Source of the DNA: Pseudaestuariivita atlantica
Lineage (GTDB): Bacteria > Pseudomonadota > Alphaproteobacteria > Rhodobacterales > Rhodobacteraceae
Reading direction: 5' to 3'
NCBI RefSeq assembly: GCF_001205715.1
Contig: NZ_AQQZ01000004.1
Coordinates: forward strand, 477,815-541,814
Length of the DNA: 64,000 nt
A program made the position numbers and the translations under genes. A model generated the notes under the pieces. It was not told where the DNA came from. It did not search any database and saw only the letters and a list, made by a program, of their open reading frames with translations. This document shows positions 18,192-25,930 of the stretch, in pieces. Each line of letters begins with the position of its first letter. Within the stretch, counting starts at the first letter, position 1.

Positions 18192-18829
18192 GACTTGCCG
18201 CGGAACCAGCGCCGGATACCGCGCCCCTGCTCCCGCGCGTTTTCCCGCGCCATGTAGAGGTTGTCGCTGATGTCATCGAGCGTGGGGTCGATGCGGTTCG
18301 CCTTGAACCTCCGCCAGCGCGACCAGATCGCCCAGACGATCATCAGGAACACGGTGATGATGATGATGTTCAGCCACGGGATCGGTTTCGACACATCGGG
18401 CCCCGCAATCGGGCGCACGCTGATCGCGTTGGGGAAGATCGACAGGAATTCGTTGCGCCAGCCGTAATGGGTGATCAGCACCCATTGCGGATCGGCCTTG
18501 GTGGATTTCAGGTCCGCCGCCTCGGTCTGAAGGTTCTTGGTGTCGAACTTGAAATAGGGCGGCCAGGACCAGCCGGTATCCTCGTTGCGATAGACCATGG
18601 GCCGCCCGTCGCGGCGCACCGACTGGATGAACAGCACGTCGCGGTTGGTCGTGGTCGCGGCATTGCCGCTGTCGGGCGCGGACCAGAAGATCGAGTTCTC
18701 GCCGAAATCGACGCGCTGTTCGAACGTGTCCACGATCCGGGCCACGTCCTTCTGCGGCAGGGTGTAGTGGAAGACGGCCACGACCAGTCCCCAGAACACG
18801 AGAAACAGAAACCAGCGGATATAGATCAT
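18188..18829 (-). CDS. DUF1523 family membrane protein
   Basis: The product is 213 residues, with membrane segments near residues 3-22 and 145-168 and a ~120-residue periplasmic-side domain between (NRDVLFIQSVRRDG, then GWSWPPYFKFD), typical of DUF1523. The C-terminal 45 residues are basic and cytoplasmic. The ATG at 18829 has AAGGAG nine bases upstream; a GTG one codon earlier is an alternative. It is part of the minus-strand array running from 25.7 kb; function unknown. Confidence 0.8.
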   Translation of the reverse strand: MIYIRWFLFLVFWGLVVAVFHYTLPQKDVARIVDTFEQRVDFGENSIFWSAPDSGNAATTTNRDVLFIQSVRRDGRPMVYRNEDTGWSWPPYFKFDTKNLQTEAADLKSTKADPQWVLITHYGWRNEFLSIFPNAISVRPIAGPDVSKPIPWLNIIIITVFLMIVWAIWSRWRRFKANRIDPTLDDISDNLYMARENAREQGRGIRRWFRGKS

Positions 18830-18851
18830 CACGGAACGCTCCTTCAGGCGA

Positions 18852-19121
18852 TCAGGCGAAATTGGTCAGGTACACGATGACCGACACGACAATCACGGGG
18901 ATAATGTAGACACCGAGGATCAGTTTGCGACGGACCGACCCGTCATATTCTTCCAGCCCGTTGCGCACCCACTGGTCGCGGTCGCCGGTCATGGCCTCTC
19001 CCTCCCACTCCGCCTCCAGCTTCTTGCGGCGGACGGAGCGCGACCAGAGCGACAGGATGATGTAGATGATCGTGAGGAACACGAAGCCGATCACCAGCAA
19101 TCGCAGAAGTCCGAAAAACAT
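18852..19121 (-). CDS. Small two-segment membrane protein
   Basis: The 89-residue product has two hydrophobic segments (about 2-25 and 66-87) separated by a charged 40-residue loop (RRKKLEAEWEGEAMTGDRDQ). A strong ribosome site (AGGAGATAGGGG) precedes the ATG. It lies three bases after the DUF6638 stop and 22 before the DUF1523 start, so all three are co-transcribed. No named family recognised. Confidence 0.75.
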   Translation of the reverse strand: MFFGLLRLLVIGFVFLTIIYIILSLWSRSVRRKKLEAEWEGEAMTGDRDQWVRNGLEEYDGSVRRKLILGVYIIPVIVVSVIVYLTNFA

Positions 19122-19124
19122 CCC

Positions 19125-20495
19125 CTATCTCCTCACTGCGCCCCAGGGTCCGACCCGCGCGACAAGGTCGTCGCGCCGGGGGCGGGGCCGGGGCTCGGGT
19201 GCGGGGGGTGCGGGCGGCGGCTGGTCGTCCATTGCCGGTTCGAATCCGTAAAGCTGCGCGCGCACCCCTTCCTTGTCCACTTGATACTCCCTGGCGAGGA
19301 AATCCGCCACATAGGCCTTCTTCTCGTCCGGCCAGCTGGCATAGGCGGCGTAGAAGGCCGGTTTGTGGCAGATGAACAGCTGGCGCACGTCCTTGGGCGT
19401 CAGTTCCGCCAGAAGCTGGTTCACCAGCGGCGCGTCGTCGGTGTCAGCCGCGCGCAGGCCATAGAAATAGGCGGGATGGGCGCTGGTGATCTTGGGCCAT
19501 GGCGCGCCTTCCTCGGCATAGGCGAGCAGCGCGCGCAGGCCGTGCCATTCGGGTGGCAGGTCGCTTGCCACCTTCCGCGCCAGCCGCCGCACCTCCCGCC
19601 GGTCGGCCCAGCCGATGTTCAGCCCAAGGCTCGCCGCGGTGTCGATCACGATGAAATCCATCTTCTGGCGCAGGATCGCGCCTGCATCGACACCGCGCGC
19701 CTGCACGATGGGCTCCACCAGCCCGTTGACCTCGAAGAACGTGGCGATCTCGTTCCGCTGGTCGGGGGTGAATCGGTGTTCGACCGGCATGTCGTGGTCG
19801 CGCGCCTGTCGCCCGATCACCGCCGTGTCATCGGCGCGGCGAAAGACGTAGAGCCCGCCGAAAAGCGCCGTCCAGAAATTGCCCGTCTCGAACGTCATTT
19901 CCTTCAGGCGGACGGGGTTGCGGGTGACGTCGCCGGTGCGTTTGGCGACGGTGATCATGTTGGCGATCAGAACGTCGTCGAACCACGCATCCTCGCGCGT
20001 CATGAAATCGTCGACCATGCCCGCCAGCCTGTCGGCATCGCGGACCGTGCCCTGGGTCGTGTCGGCCTCGACCGTGATGCGGCGGATGTCGAAGAGTTTC
20101 GCAGGCGTGTCGGCGCGGAAGACGGTGTTGACCAGTTCGCCCGCCACGGCATCGCGCGCGGTCAGGGCGAAGAGCTGCGCCTCGTTCTCGGCGATGAAGC
20201 GGTGCAGGATGTCGCGCGAATGGGAGAATTGCGCGTCGAGGAGCGGGGCGGTCTTCTGCTCGGTCGTGAGCAGGATGAACTGCCGGTTCACGCCCGCGTG
20301 GTTGAGGTAGAGCGGGTCACCCAGCTCTTCGCCCACTTCGGGCGAAGAGCCCGCGATGTCGATGTGGAAATCGTCCAGCGTGGTGCGCCTGCCCGTCAGG
20401 TGTTCGAGCGCGCGGTTATACCGTTCGACCAGCACCGGGGAGGTGACGTGGACGAGGTTGCCGAACATCAGGCCGTGTTTGATCAGGCGGTGCAT
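19125..20495 (-). CDS. DUF6638-type protein
   Basis: This soluble 456-residue protein starts MHRLIKHGLMFGNLVHV and has no signal peptide or membrane segment. The C-terminal ~40 residues are rich in proline and arginine (PPPAPPAPEPRPRPRR) and probably disordered. It resembles proteins annotated DUF6638 in Rhodobacterales (from memory). The ATG has GAGG nine bases upstream. The N-terminal GLMFGNL motif recurs in a short reading frame at 21085-21174. Confidence 0.65.
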   Translation of the reverse strand: MHRLIKHGLMFGNLVHVTSPVLVERYNRALEHLTGRRTTLDDFHIDIAGSSPEVGEELGDPLYLNHAGVNRQFILLTTEQKTAPLLDAQFSHSRDILHRFIAENEAQLFALTARDAVAGELVNTVFRADTPAKLFDIRRITVEADTTQGTVRDADRLAGMVDDFMTREDAWFDDVLIANMITVAKRTGDVTRNPVRLKEMTFETGNFWTALFGGLYVFRRADDTAVIGRQARDHDMPVEHRFTPDQRNEIATFFEVNGLVEPIVQARGVDAGAILRQKMDFIVIDTAASLGLNIGWADRREVRRLARKVASDLPPEWHGLRALLAYAEEGAPWPKITSAHPAYFYGLRAADTDDAPLVNQLLAELTPKDVRQLFICHKPAFYAAYASWPDEKKAYVADFLAREYQVDKEGVRAQLYGFEPAMDDQPPPAPPAPEPRPRPRRDDLVARVGPWGAVRR

Positions 20496-20550
20496 CGCGT
20501 GTCCTCACATGTTTGCACCATGGCTGGGCTGTTGTAGCCTGGCGGCACCG

Positions 20551-20685
20551 CCGGGCCGCGCCCGACCTCCCCCACGGGAGGGCGCATGCCATACGTCGCG
20601 CGCCGAAGGGTCGGTCGGCGTGTTGCCAGCGCCTCGCTCCAAATGACACGAAGGAGCGCCCATCCGAGTTCGGGCGCGACCCGGT
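20551..20685 (-). repeat. Palindromic repeat family B, copy 1
   Basis: An element of about 130 bp lies between the DUF6638 gene and the small membrane gene. One arm reads CCGGGCCGCGCCCGACCTC; the other reads GAGTTCGGGCGCGACCCGG. It matches copy 2 (21190-21320) most strongly over its arms. Read on the minus strand, both copies keep one open frame with similar peptides (GWALLRV ... GMRPPVGEVGRGPAVPPG here). Confidence 0.75.
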
Positions 20686-20714
20686 CACTTTGCGTGCACG
20701 TATCGGTCTTCACA

Positions 20715-21065
20715 TCACGCCTCACGCGCCAAATCCTCCCCGCGTCGTGCTTCTACCCGTTGAGACAGGCCGAACCATGCCAGCAACAGCATCGGCCCCC
20801 AAGCCAGCACGAACCGCCACGATCCGTTCAGGGCAATCTCTGCCATCAGCCCGATGCCACCCTCGGACAAGGCCCCGAACTGTTCGCGACCCAGCACGAC
20901 CAGCATTCCCGCCGAGATAAGCACAAGCACGCCCGCGCTTGCCACAACCGACACCAGCACGCGCCGGTGCGATCGCGTCTCATTCGGCGTCAGCAGGTAA
21001 GGCACCGCAAGGCCCAGCACCGCCAACACGCCCAAGGGCAGGACCGTGTTCCAGAAGGTGATCAT
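20715..21065 (-). CDS. Small polytopic membrane protein
   Basis: This 116-residue protein has three to four predicted membrane segments (about 7-25, 38-58, 65-80 and 83-98) and a basic C terminus. I chose the ATG giving MITFWNTVLPLG; a GTG three codons earlier is possible, as neither has a clear ribosome site. It is flanked on both sides by family B repeats. No family recognised. Confidence 0.6.
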   Translation of the reverse strand: MITFWNTVLPLGVLAVLGLAVPYLLTPNETRSHRRVLVSVVASAGVLVLISAGMLVVLGREQFGALSEGGIGLMAEIALNGSWRFVLAWGPMLLLAWFGLSQRVEARRGEDLAREA

Positions 21066-21084
21066 CGGCCACACCGTGGGAGGG

Positions 21085-21348
21085 TCATTGCACCCTCCGT
21101 CCCGGTTGCGAGACCGTCAGCGTGTCGCCACGCCGCGCGACGTCGAAGAGATTGCCGAACATCAGGCCGCGTTCGCCCGGCGGCACCGCCGGGCCGCGCC
21201 CGACCTCCCCCATGGGAGGGCGCATGGCATCCGTCCCGCGCCGAAGGGCTGTTTTGCGGGCTGCGGGTGCTTTACTCCGCTCCACGCGGAGGAGCGCCCA
21301 CCCGAGGTCGGGCGCGGCCCTTGTCGTGGAGGGGCCAAGGGATCTCAC
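21085..21348 (-). pseudogene. Short frame with a DUF6638-like N-terminal motif, probable gene remnant
   Basis: A frame can begin at GTG 21348, overlapping the AAA+ gene stop as GTGA, and ends at TGA 21085, ten bases before the GTG that may start the next gene. Its last ~30 residues read ERGLMFGNLFDVARRGD and onward, resembling the DUF6638 start KHGLMFGNLVHVTSPV. The preceding ~50 residues are encoded by repeat copy 2. It may be a truncated duplicate whose front was replaced by the repeat; a real small gene cannot be excluded. Confidence 0.4.
21190..21320 (-). repeat. Palindromic repeat family B, copy 2
   Basis: Arms GGGCCGCGCCCGACCTC and GAGGTCGGGCGCGGCCC are perfect inverse complements over 17 bases. 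The inner part carries GCGGGTGCTTTACTCC, echoing the GGGTGCTTTATG of family A. The minus-strand frame stays open throughout. The copy sits 25 bases after the AAA+ gene stop and in the same orientation as copy 1. Confidence 0.8.
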
Positions 21349-23267
21349 TGCTTGCTCTCCAGATACCGCCGCTTCGCCTTTTCCTGACGTCCGTATTCCC
21401 GCACCATCGTCTCGATGGCGACCTCGTCCGACTTGTCGGCGTAGCGGAATTCGCTGTCGGCGTAGCGGTTGATCTCTTGCAACACCATCTCGGTCGTGAT
21501 GGGCACGCGCAGATCGGCGATCATGTCCTTCTTGCGGTCATAGGGCTGGAACAGGAACAACTCGGGGTCTTCCATCCACTCGTCGGGCAGTTCGAAGTCC
21601 ATCGCGCGGACCTTGACCGCGTCGGTGATGTTCTTGATCGCGCGGCCGGTGAAGCGGTCGTCGGCCTCCTGAATGCCCTTCAGGTAGGTGCCCATCTTGA
21701 CGATCGTGTCCAGTTCCCCGATCTGGCTGTTCACCCGGTCGAACACCTCCAAGAGCCCGGCCTCGTGCGGTTTCGAGTGCGACACGAATGACGCCGCGAC
21801 GGCTTTCTTGATCTCCTGCGCCGAGAATACCTCGTGCTCGCCCAGCGGGATGTCGTGGTTCTTGCCCATCAGAAGGTAAAGGATGTCGATGTAATCCTCG
21901 CGCGTCTGCGGCCCGTCGACAAGGAACCGCGCCCCGGCCCGCTGGCGCAGGGCGTCATCCACGTTCTCGGGGTAGTTCGAGAACATGCCGAAGGTGCAGT
22001 TCCCCCGCACCACGGTGTTTGCGCCCGCGAAGCTTTCCATCAGGACGGCGGTGATCTCCAACTGCCCCGCCGAAGACTGCCGGTCGCCGCGCTTGCCCGC
22101 CAGCTGGTCGATATCGTCGATGGTGCCGAACCCGATCACGCCGGGATCGATGATGTTGTTGATGAAGGCCTTGGCGTTCTGGCCGGACTTGCCCTGGTAG
22201 CTGTCGATGTTGTCGGTGCTGAGGTTCTGGTAGCGGAAGGTGTAGCCCGCCACGCTACAATATTCGTTGATCAGCCCCGCCATCATCTGGATCAGCGTGG
22301 TCTTGCCCGTGCCCGGCTTGCCGTCGCCCATGAAGGTGAAGATGAATCCGCCCAGTTCGGCGAATGGGTTGAGGCGGCGGTCGAAATCGTAGGCCATCAG
22401 CATCTTGGCGAGCTTCATCGCCTGGTACTTGGCGATGTGGTTGCCGACGACCTCGTGCGGCTTCTTGAAGGTCATCGTCAGGACGGTGCCCTTGGACTTT
22501 GCCGCTGCCTCGAACCCGCGGATGGTCAGGTCGTCTGCCTCTACCCGCCATGCGGCGGAGGTGAAGGGCTCCAGCCGCCCGGCCTGCGTGGCGCGCGCGG
22601 CGATCTTGCCCATCACCGCCTCGGCAAAGCCCGCGACGGCGGCGACAAGGCGCGGATCATCCTCGGCCCGCTGTTCGATCAGGGCATCGAGTTCCCACAA
22701 AAGACCGTGCAGCATGACCTGCCCGTTATCGGCCACGACCTCTTCGGGTTCGCCCACGTCCACGGTCGCCTCGGTCAGGTGCGGGGCCAAGAGGAAGGCG
22801 GTGGCGTTGGCAAAGACGTGGCCTGTCACCAGCGCCTCGGCCGTCAGCAATTCGCCGAACGCGGCCTTCCTGTCGGCGCCCAGCGAGCCTTGCAGGTTGG
22901 CGCGCTTCATGTCGGAGAGGCCGGTGCGTTCGGCATAAGCCTCCGCCACGGCCAGCGCGACCGATATCGCGCGGCGGAGCGTGTTCAGCACCGTGGCCTG
23001 AAGGGGGGAGACGAGGCCCTCGCCTTCCACCCGTTCGATCAGGTGCACGCCCTGGGCGCGCGCGGTCGACCGGGTGACCATGCCCGGCGTGGTCGATCGG
23101 AACCGCCGCCGCGTGCCGATCCCGGCAGAGCGTTCCGGCCCCGTCGTGGCATTGCCCGAAGCGATGCGCGGCGTGTGATCGAAGCCCTGCAGCATCGCCA
23201 GAGCGGCGGGGTAATGCGCCGTGATCTCTTCCTCGCGCAGTTCCATCTGGTCCGATGTCAGGCTCAT
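21345..23267 (-). CDS. AAA+ ATPase with a large unique N-terminal region
   Basis: The product is 640 residues. The first ~290 are mostly helical with no recognised domain. An AAA+ module follows: Walker A GKPGTGKTT (K322), a Walker B-like VIGFGTIDDIDQL, a sensor asparagine in FGMFSNYPEN, and an arginine finger in LRQRAGARF. The C-terminal 100 residues end in a basic tail. The ATG at 23267 has AAGGAG nine bases upstream. It is probably a remodelling ATPase working with its operon neighbours; the substrate is unknown. Confidence 0.8.
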   Translation of the reverse strand: MSLTSDQMELREEEITAHYPAALAMLQGFDHTPRIASGNATTGPERSAGIGTRRRFRSTTPGMVTRSTARAQGVHLIERVEGEGLVSPLQATVLNTLRRAISVALAVAEAYAERTGLSDMKRANLQGSLGADRKAAFGELLTAEALVTGHVFANATAFLLAPHLTEATVDVGEPEEVVADNGQVMLHGLLWELDALIEQRAEDDPRLVAAVAGFAEAVMGKIAARATQAGRLEPFTSAAWRVEADDLTIRGFEAAAKSKGTVLTMTFKKPHEVVGNHIAKYQAMKLAKMLMAYDFDRRLNPFAELGGFIFTFMGDGKPGTGKTTLIQMMAGLINEYCSVAGYTFRYQNLSTDNIDSYQGKSGQNAKAFINNIIDPGVIGFGTIDDIDQLAGKRGDRQSSAGQLEITAVLMESFAGANTVVRGNCTFGMFSNYPENVDDALRQRAGARFLVDGPQTREDYIDILYLLMGKNHDIPLGEHEVFSAQEIKKAVAASFVSHSKPHEAGLLEVFDRVNSQIGELDTIVKMGTYLKGIQEADDRFTGRAIKNITDAVKVRAMDFELPDEWMEDPELFLFQPYDRKKDMIADLRVPITTEMVLQEINRYADSEFRYADKSDEVAIETMVREYGRQEKAKRRYLESKQ

Positions 23268-23305
23268 CTCAAATCTCCTTGTGCAGGGCGGGCATCGGGC
23301 CTGTC

Positions 23306-24406
23306 CTACCTGTAATCCAGTACGCGCCCGCCGGGGCTGACGACGAACTTGCGGACCGATCCGAACCCCGCAGGCGCGCGTTCGGCGAGCACCTGATAGG
23401 GTCGCTGCGGCAGGATCACCGCCCGGTCGAGCGCGCTTGCGCCCTCGTCGATCAGGAACGGATCGCGTTTGAAAATCTGCAATTCGCGGGACGAGAACCA
23501 TCCCGTGCGTTCGGTGCGGACGTCGTTGGATACGAGCCGCTCCTCGGTCCAGACCAGCGCCCAGTCCTGCCCCTCGGGCGAGCGGGCGTCGCGCAGCACG
23601 TCGGACAGGGGGCCGGACTGATCGGTATAGGCCGAGGAATACATGGGGCCGAGGTGGATGCGGCGCAGCTTCTTGGGGTGCAGGTCGTCGAAATCCTCGT
23701 CGAACCCGGTGGCAATGGTCATCAGCTTCAGCCCGGCAAGGGATTGCGCCATCAGGTGTGCCTGCACCTCGGGCCAGCGGCGCTGGTCGCGGTAAAGGCT
23801 TTCGCGCCCGGTATCCTCGCATTCCATCAGGTAGATGACCGGCAGGTTCAGTTCGCTGTCATAGACGGCCCAGTGGATCAGCAGGGTGCGGCGGTCGTCG
23901 TCGCCGCCAAGCCAGACGATTTCCGGGTCGTTGCGCGCCCAGAAGAGGTCCCCCTTGGCGAGTTCTTCGTAATACATGCGCTGCGACAGGGCGAATTGCA
24001 GCTTGGTCGGGATCTCGTGGTCGCCGACGATCTTCTTCACCATCTGCTCTTTCAACTGGCGGCCCGAGGCCGCGTTGCGCAGGTGGTTGGCGGCCTGGCT
24101 GGCATCGTTGGCCATGGTCATCAGTTCGGTGATGACCGGGAAACCGCTTTCCTTCTGGTCGATCTGGAGAGAGCCGAAGAATCGCCCCGTGTCGCGGCCC
24201 ACCAGCAGGTATTTCAGCGACAGTGCCCGGAAGGTGAAGGTGAGTGCGGTGATGTAGCGCGTCAGCACCTCGACCTCGTCCTTCGACAGGTTGCCTTCGG
24301 CATGCAGCACGCCCGCCACCCGGCCAAGGTGGCGGGTGATCTCTTCGAACTTCCGGAAGTAGCGCCGGGAGGCGAAGAGGTCTGTCAGGGCGGAGGCGTC
24401 AGTCAT
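23306..24406 (-). CDS. Conserved protein of unknown function in the AAA+ cluster
   Basis: This soluble 366-residue protein has no signal peptide or membrane segment. The N-terminal ~150 residues are helical (FRKFEEITRHLGRVAGVLH, with many charged turns), and the C-terminal half looks alpha/beta. There is no catalytic motif I recognise. It lies 38 bases upstream of the AAA+ gene, so it is a likely partner. Family A repeat copy 2 ends about 24 bases before its ATG. Confidence 0.7.
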   Translation of the reverse strand: MTDASALTDLFASRRYFRKFEEITRHLGRVAGVLHAEGNLSKDEVEVLTRYITALTFTFRALSLKYLLVGRDTGRFFGSLQIDQKESGFPVITELMTMANDASQAANHLRNAASGRQLKEQMVKKIVGDHEIPTKLQFALSQRMYYEELAKGDLFWARNDPEIVWLGGDDDRRTLLIHWAVYDSELNLPVIYLMECEDTGRESLYRDQRRWPEVQAHLMAQSLAGLKLMTIATGFDEDFDDLHPKKLRRIHLGPMYSSAYTDQSGPLSDVLRDARSPEGQDWALVWTEERLVSNDVRTERTGWFSSRELQIFKRDPFLIDEGASALDRAVILPQRPYQVLAERAPAGFGSVRKFVVSPGGRVLDYR

Positions 24407-24429
24407 GCGTGGTTCCTGCGAGGCTCCGG

Positions 24430-24592
24430 CGCGGAATCAAGGCCGCAGGCCGCCGCGCCATCGACGGGCCGCCCCCACGGCACGTCGATTTGGCAGGTCT
24501 TGGTCCGCCGCTGGGGCGTCGTCCGGGCGTGGCAGGCATAAAGGGGCTTAGAAGCCACGTAGGATCGACGTACCGCGGCCCGTCGATGGCGC
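24430..24592 (-). repeat. Palindromic repeat family A, copy 2
   Basis: Read on the minus strand: left arm GCGCCATCGACGGGCCGC then GTACGTCGAT; loop with CCTTTATGCCTGCCA; right arm AAATCGACGTGCC then GCGGCCCGTCGATGGCGC; tail GCGGCCTTGATTCCGCGCC. The outer 18-base arms are perfect inverse complements. It fills most of the 252-bp gap between the coiled-coil gene and the 366-residue gene, in the direction of their transcription. Confidence 0.85.
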
Positions 24593-24658
24593 TCTGCACT
24601 AAAGACGGCCGTCAAAGCAACGCGCCACCCGCCCCAGACCTGATCCGGGGCCTCCACG

Positions 24659-25735
24659 TCACCCCCCATAAGCATTGCTGTCGTGCTTCTCGACAATCGC
24701 GGCGAACCGCCTCGCAAAGCGTTCGTCCGCCTTGGCCTTCGCCTCCAGCACATCCCGCGCGAACACCATGTGATCCTCGTGCGCTTCCAGCATCGAGGCC
24801 ATCCGCTCGTTCGTGGCCGAGCCGATGGCGGCCATGGCGGATTGCGCTTCCTGGTCGGTCTGCACCCCGATCTCGTTGATGCGGTGGGCGACGTCCTGCT
24901 GCTGCGCGGTCTTCAGCGACTTGGTCAGCGCGTCGTACAGCACCACCCGCTGCTTGGTGTCCGTCTGCAGCTTGTTGATCAGCACCATCTGCGTCGCCGC
25001 CTGGTTCTGCAGCGAGTCGATCCAGCTTTTGCCCTTCTCGATGTACCGCTCCAGCGTCTGCGACTTCGCCAGCTTCACCTGTTCGTCCTGCACCAGCGCG
25101 TTGTAGCGGGCGTTCATCGCGGCCAGTTCGGTTTCGAGCTTGGTCCGCGCGGCGGCGTCGGTTTCGTTGGCGATCTTGGTTTCTAGCTCGATGATCTTGG
25201 GGTCCATCCCGATGATCTCGGCCTTCACGGCCTCCAGTTCGCCCACCACCATCTCGCGTTCGTCCAGCGTGCCGCTGAGGTTCGTTTCCACCTTCGTCTT
25301 CTGGTCGTTCAGCACCGCCAACTGCCCTTCGAGCAGCTTGGTGATCACGTCGGATTTCGAGATCAGGTCCTGCAGCTTGTCGTCGATCGACGCCTCGCGC
25401 ACGCGTTCCTGCCGCATCGAATCCGAGCGGTCCTTGGAGAAGAAGCCGACGAAGCTTTCCCAGCCGGTCTTGTTGCGCATCTCGTCGAAGTCTTTCGAGA
25501 AGGCCGCCGTCACGTCGTCGAGCCCCATGATGAGTTCGGCGATGTTGGCGTTCATCACCTCGGTATGGGCGTGCACGTCTTCCAGCGAGGCGTTCTCGAT
25601 GTCGATCGACACGTCTTCACCCGCTTCCATCTTCTGGCGCGCGGCCTCGATCCGGCTGGTCAGTTCGGCGATCTTCGATTGAGCCTCGGCAACCTGGTTC
25701 TGGCTTGCCTCGACCTGGGCGGCAAAATCCGACAT
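24659..25735 (-). CDS. Long coiled-coil protein heading the AAA+ cluster
   Basis: The product is 358 residues, almost wholly helical with heptad-rich segments (about 5-50 and 115-260) rich in E, K, Q and A. The C-terminal part (VVLYDALTKSLKTAQQQDV) slightly recalls TelA-type toxic-anion-resistance proteins, but I cannot claim homology. No signal peptide or membrane segment. The ATG at 25735 has GGAGGG about six bases upstream. As first gene of the array, its promoter should lie in the divergent gap before the MATE gene. Confidence 0.7.
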   Translation of the reverse strand: MSDFAAQVEASQNQVAEAQSKIAELTSRIEAARQKMEAGEDVSIDIENASLEDVHAHTEVMNANIAELIMGLDDVTAAFSKDFDEMRNKTGWESFVGFFSKDRSDSMRQERVREASIDDKLQDLISKSDVITKLLEGQLAVLNDQKTKVETNLSGTLDEREMVVGELEAVKAEIIGMDPKIIELETKIANETDAAARTKLETELAAMNARYNALVQDEQVKLAKSQTLERYIEKGKSWIDSLQNQAATQMVLINKLQTDTKQRVVLYDALTKSLKTAQQQDVAHRINEIGVQTDQEAQSAMAAIGSATNERMASMLEAHEDHMVFARDVLEAKAKADERFARRFAAIVEKHDSNAYGG

Positions 25736-25930
25736 CGATCCCTCCAATTCATTGTCTGTTATCAATCATATGGGAGATGTTATGGCGATTTACATCTGCC
25801 CAGCCCCCGATTTCCCCGTCAGCATGGCAAATCGCATCGCCGTTGAAAAGCCGGGCTTTCCCGACCCGGCACCCCTGCGCCACCTGCGCGCAGGCAGGGA
25901 ACGGGGCGGGGCGGGGCGCGTTTCTGCCCC

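Noticed and set aside
24659..25735. Assigning the coiled-coil protein to the TelA tellurite-resistance family
   Set aside because: Only the helical, Q/L-rich character is shared; I see no specific motif, and no ter genes are near.
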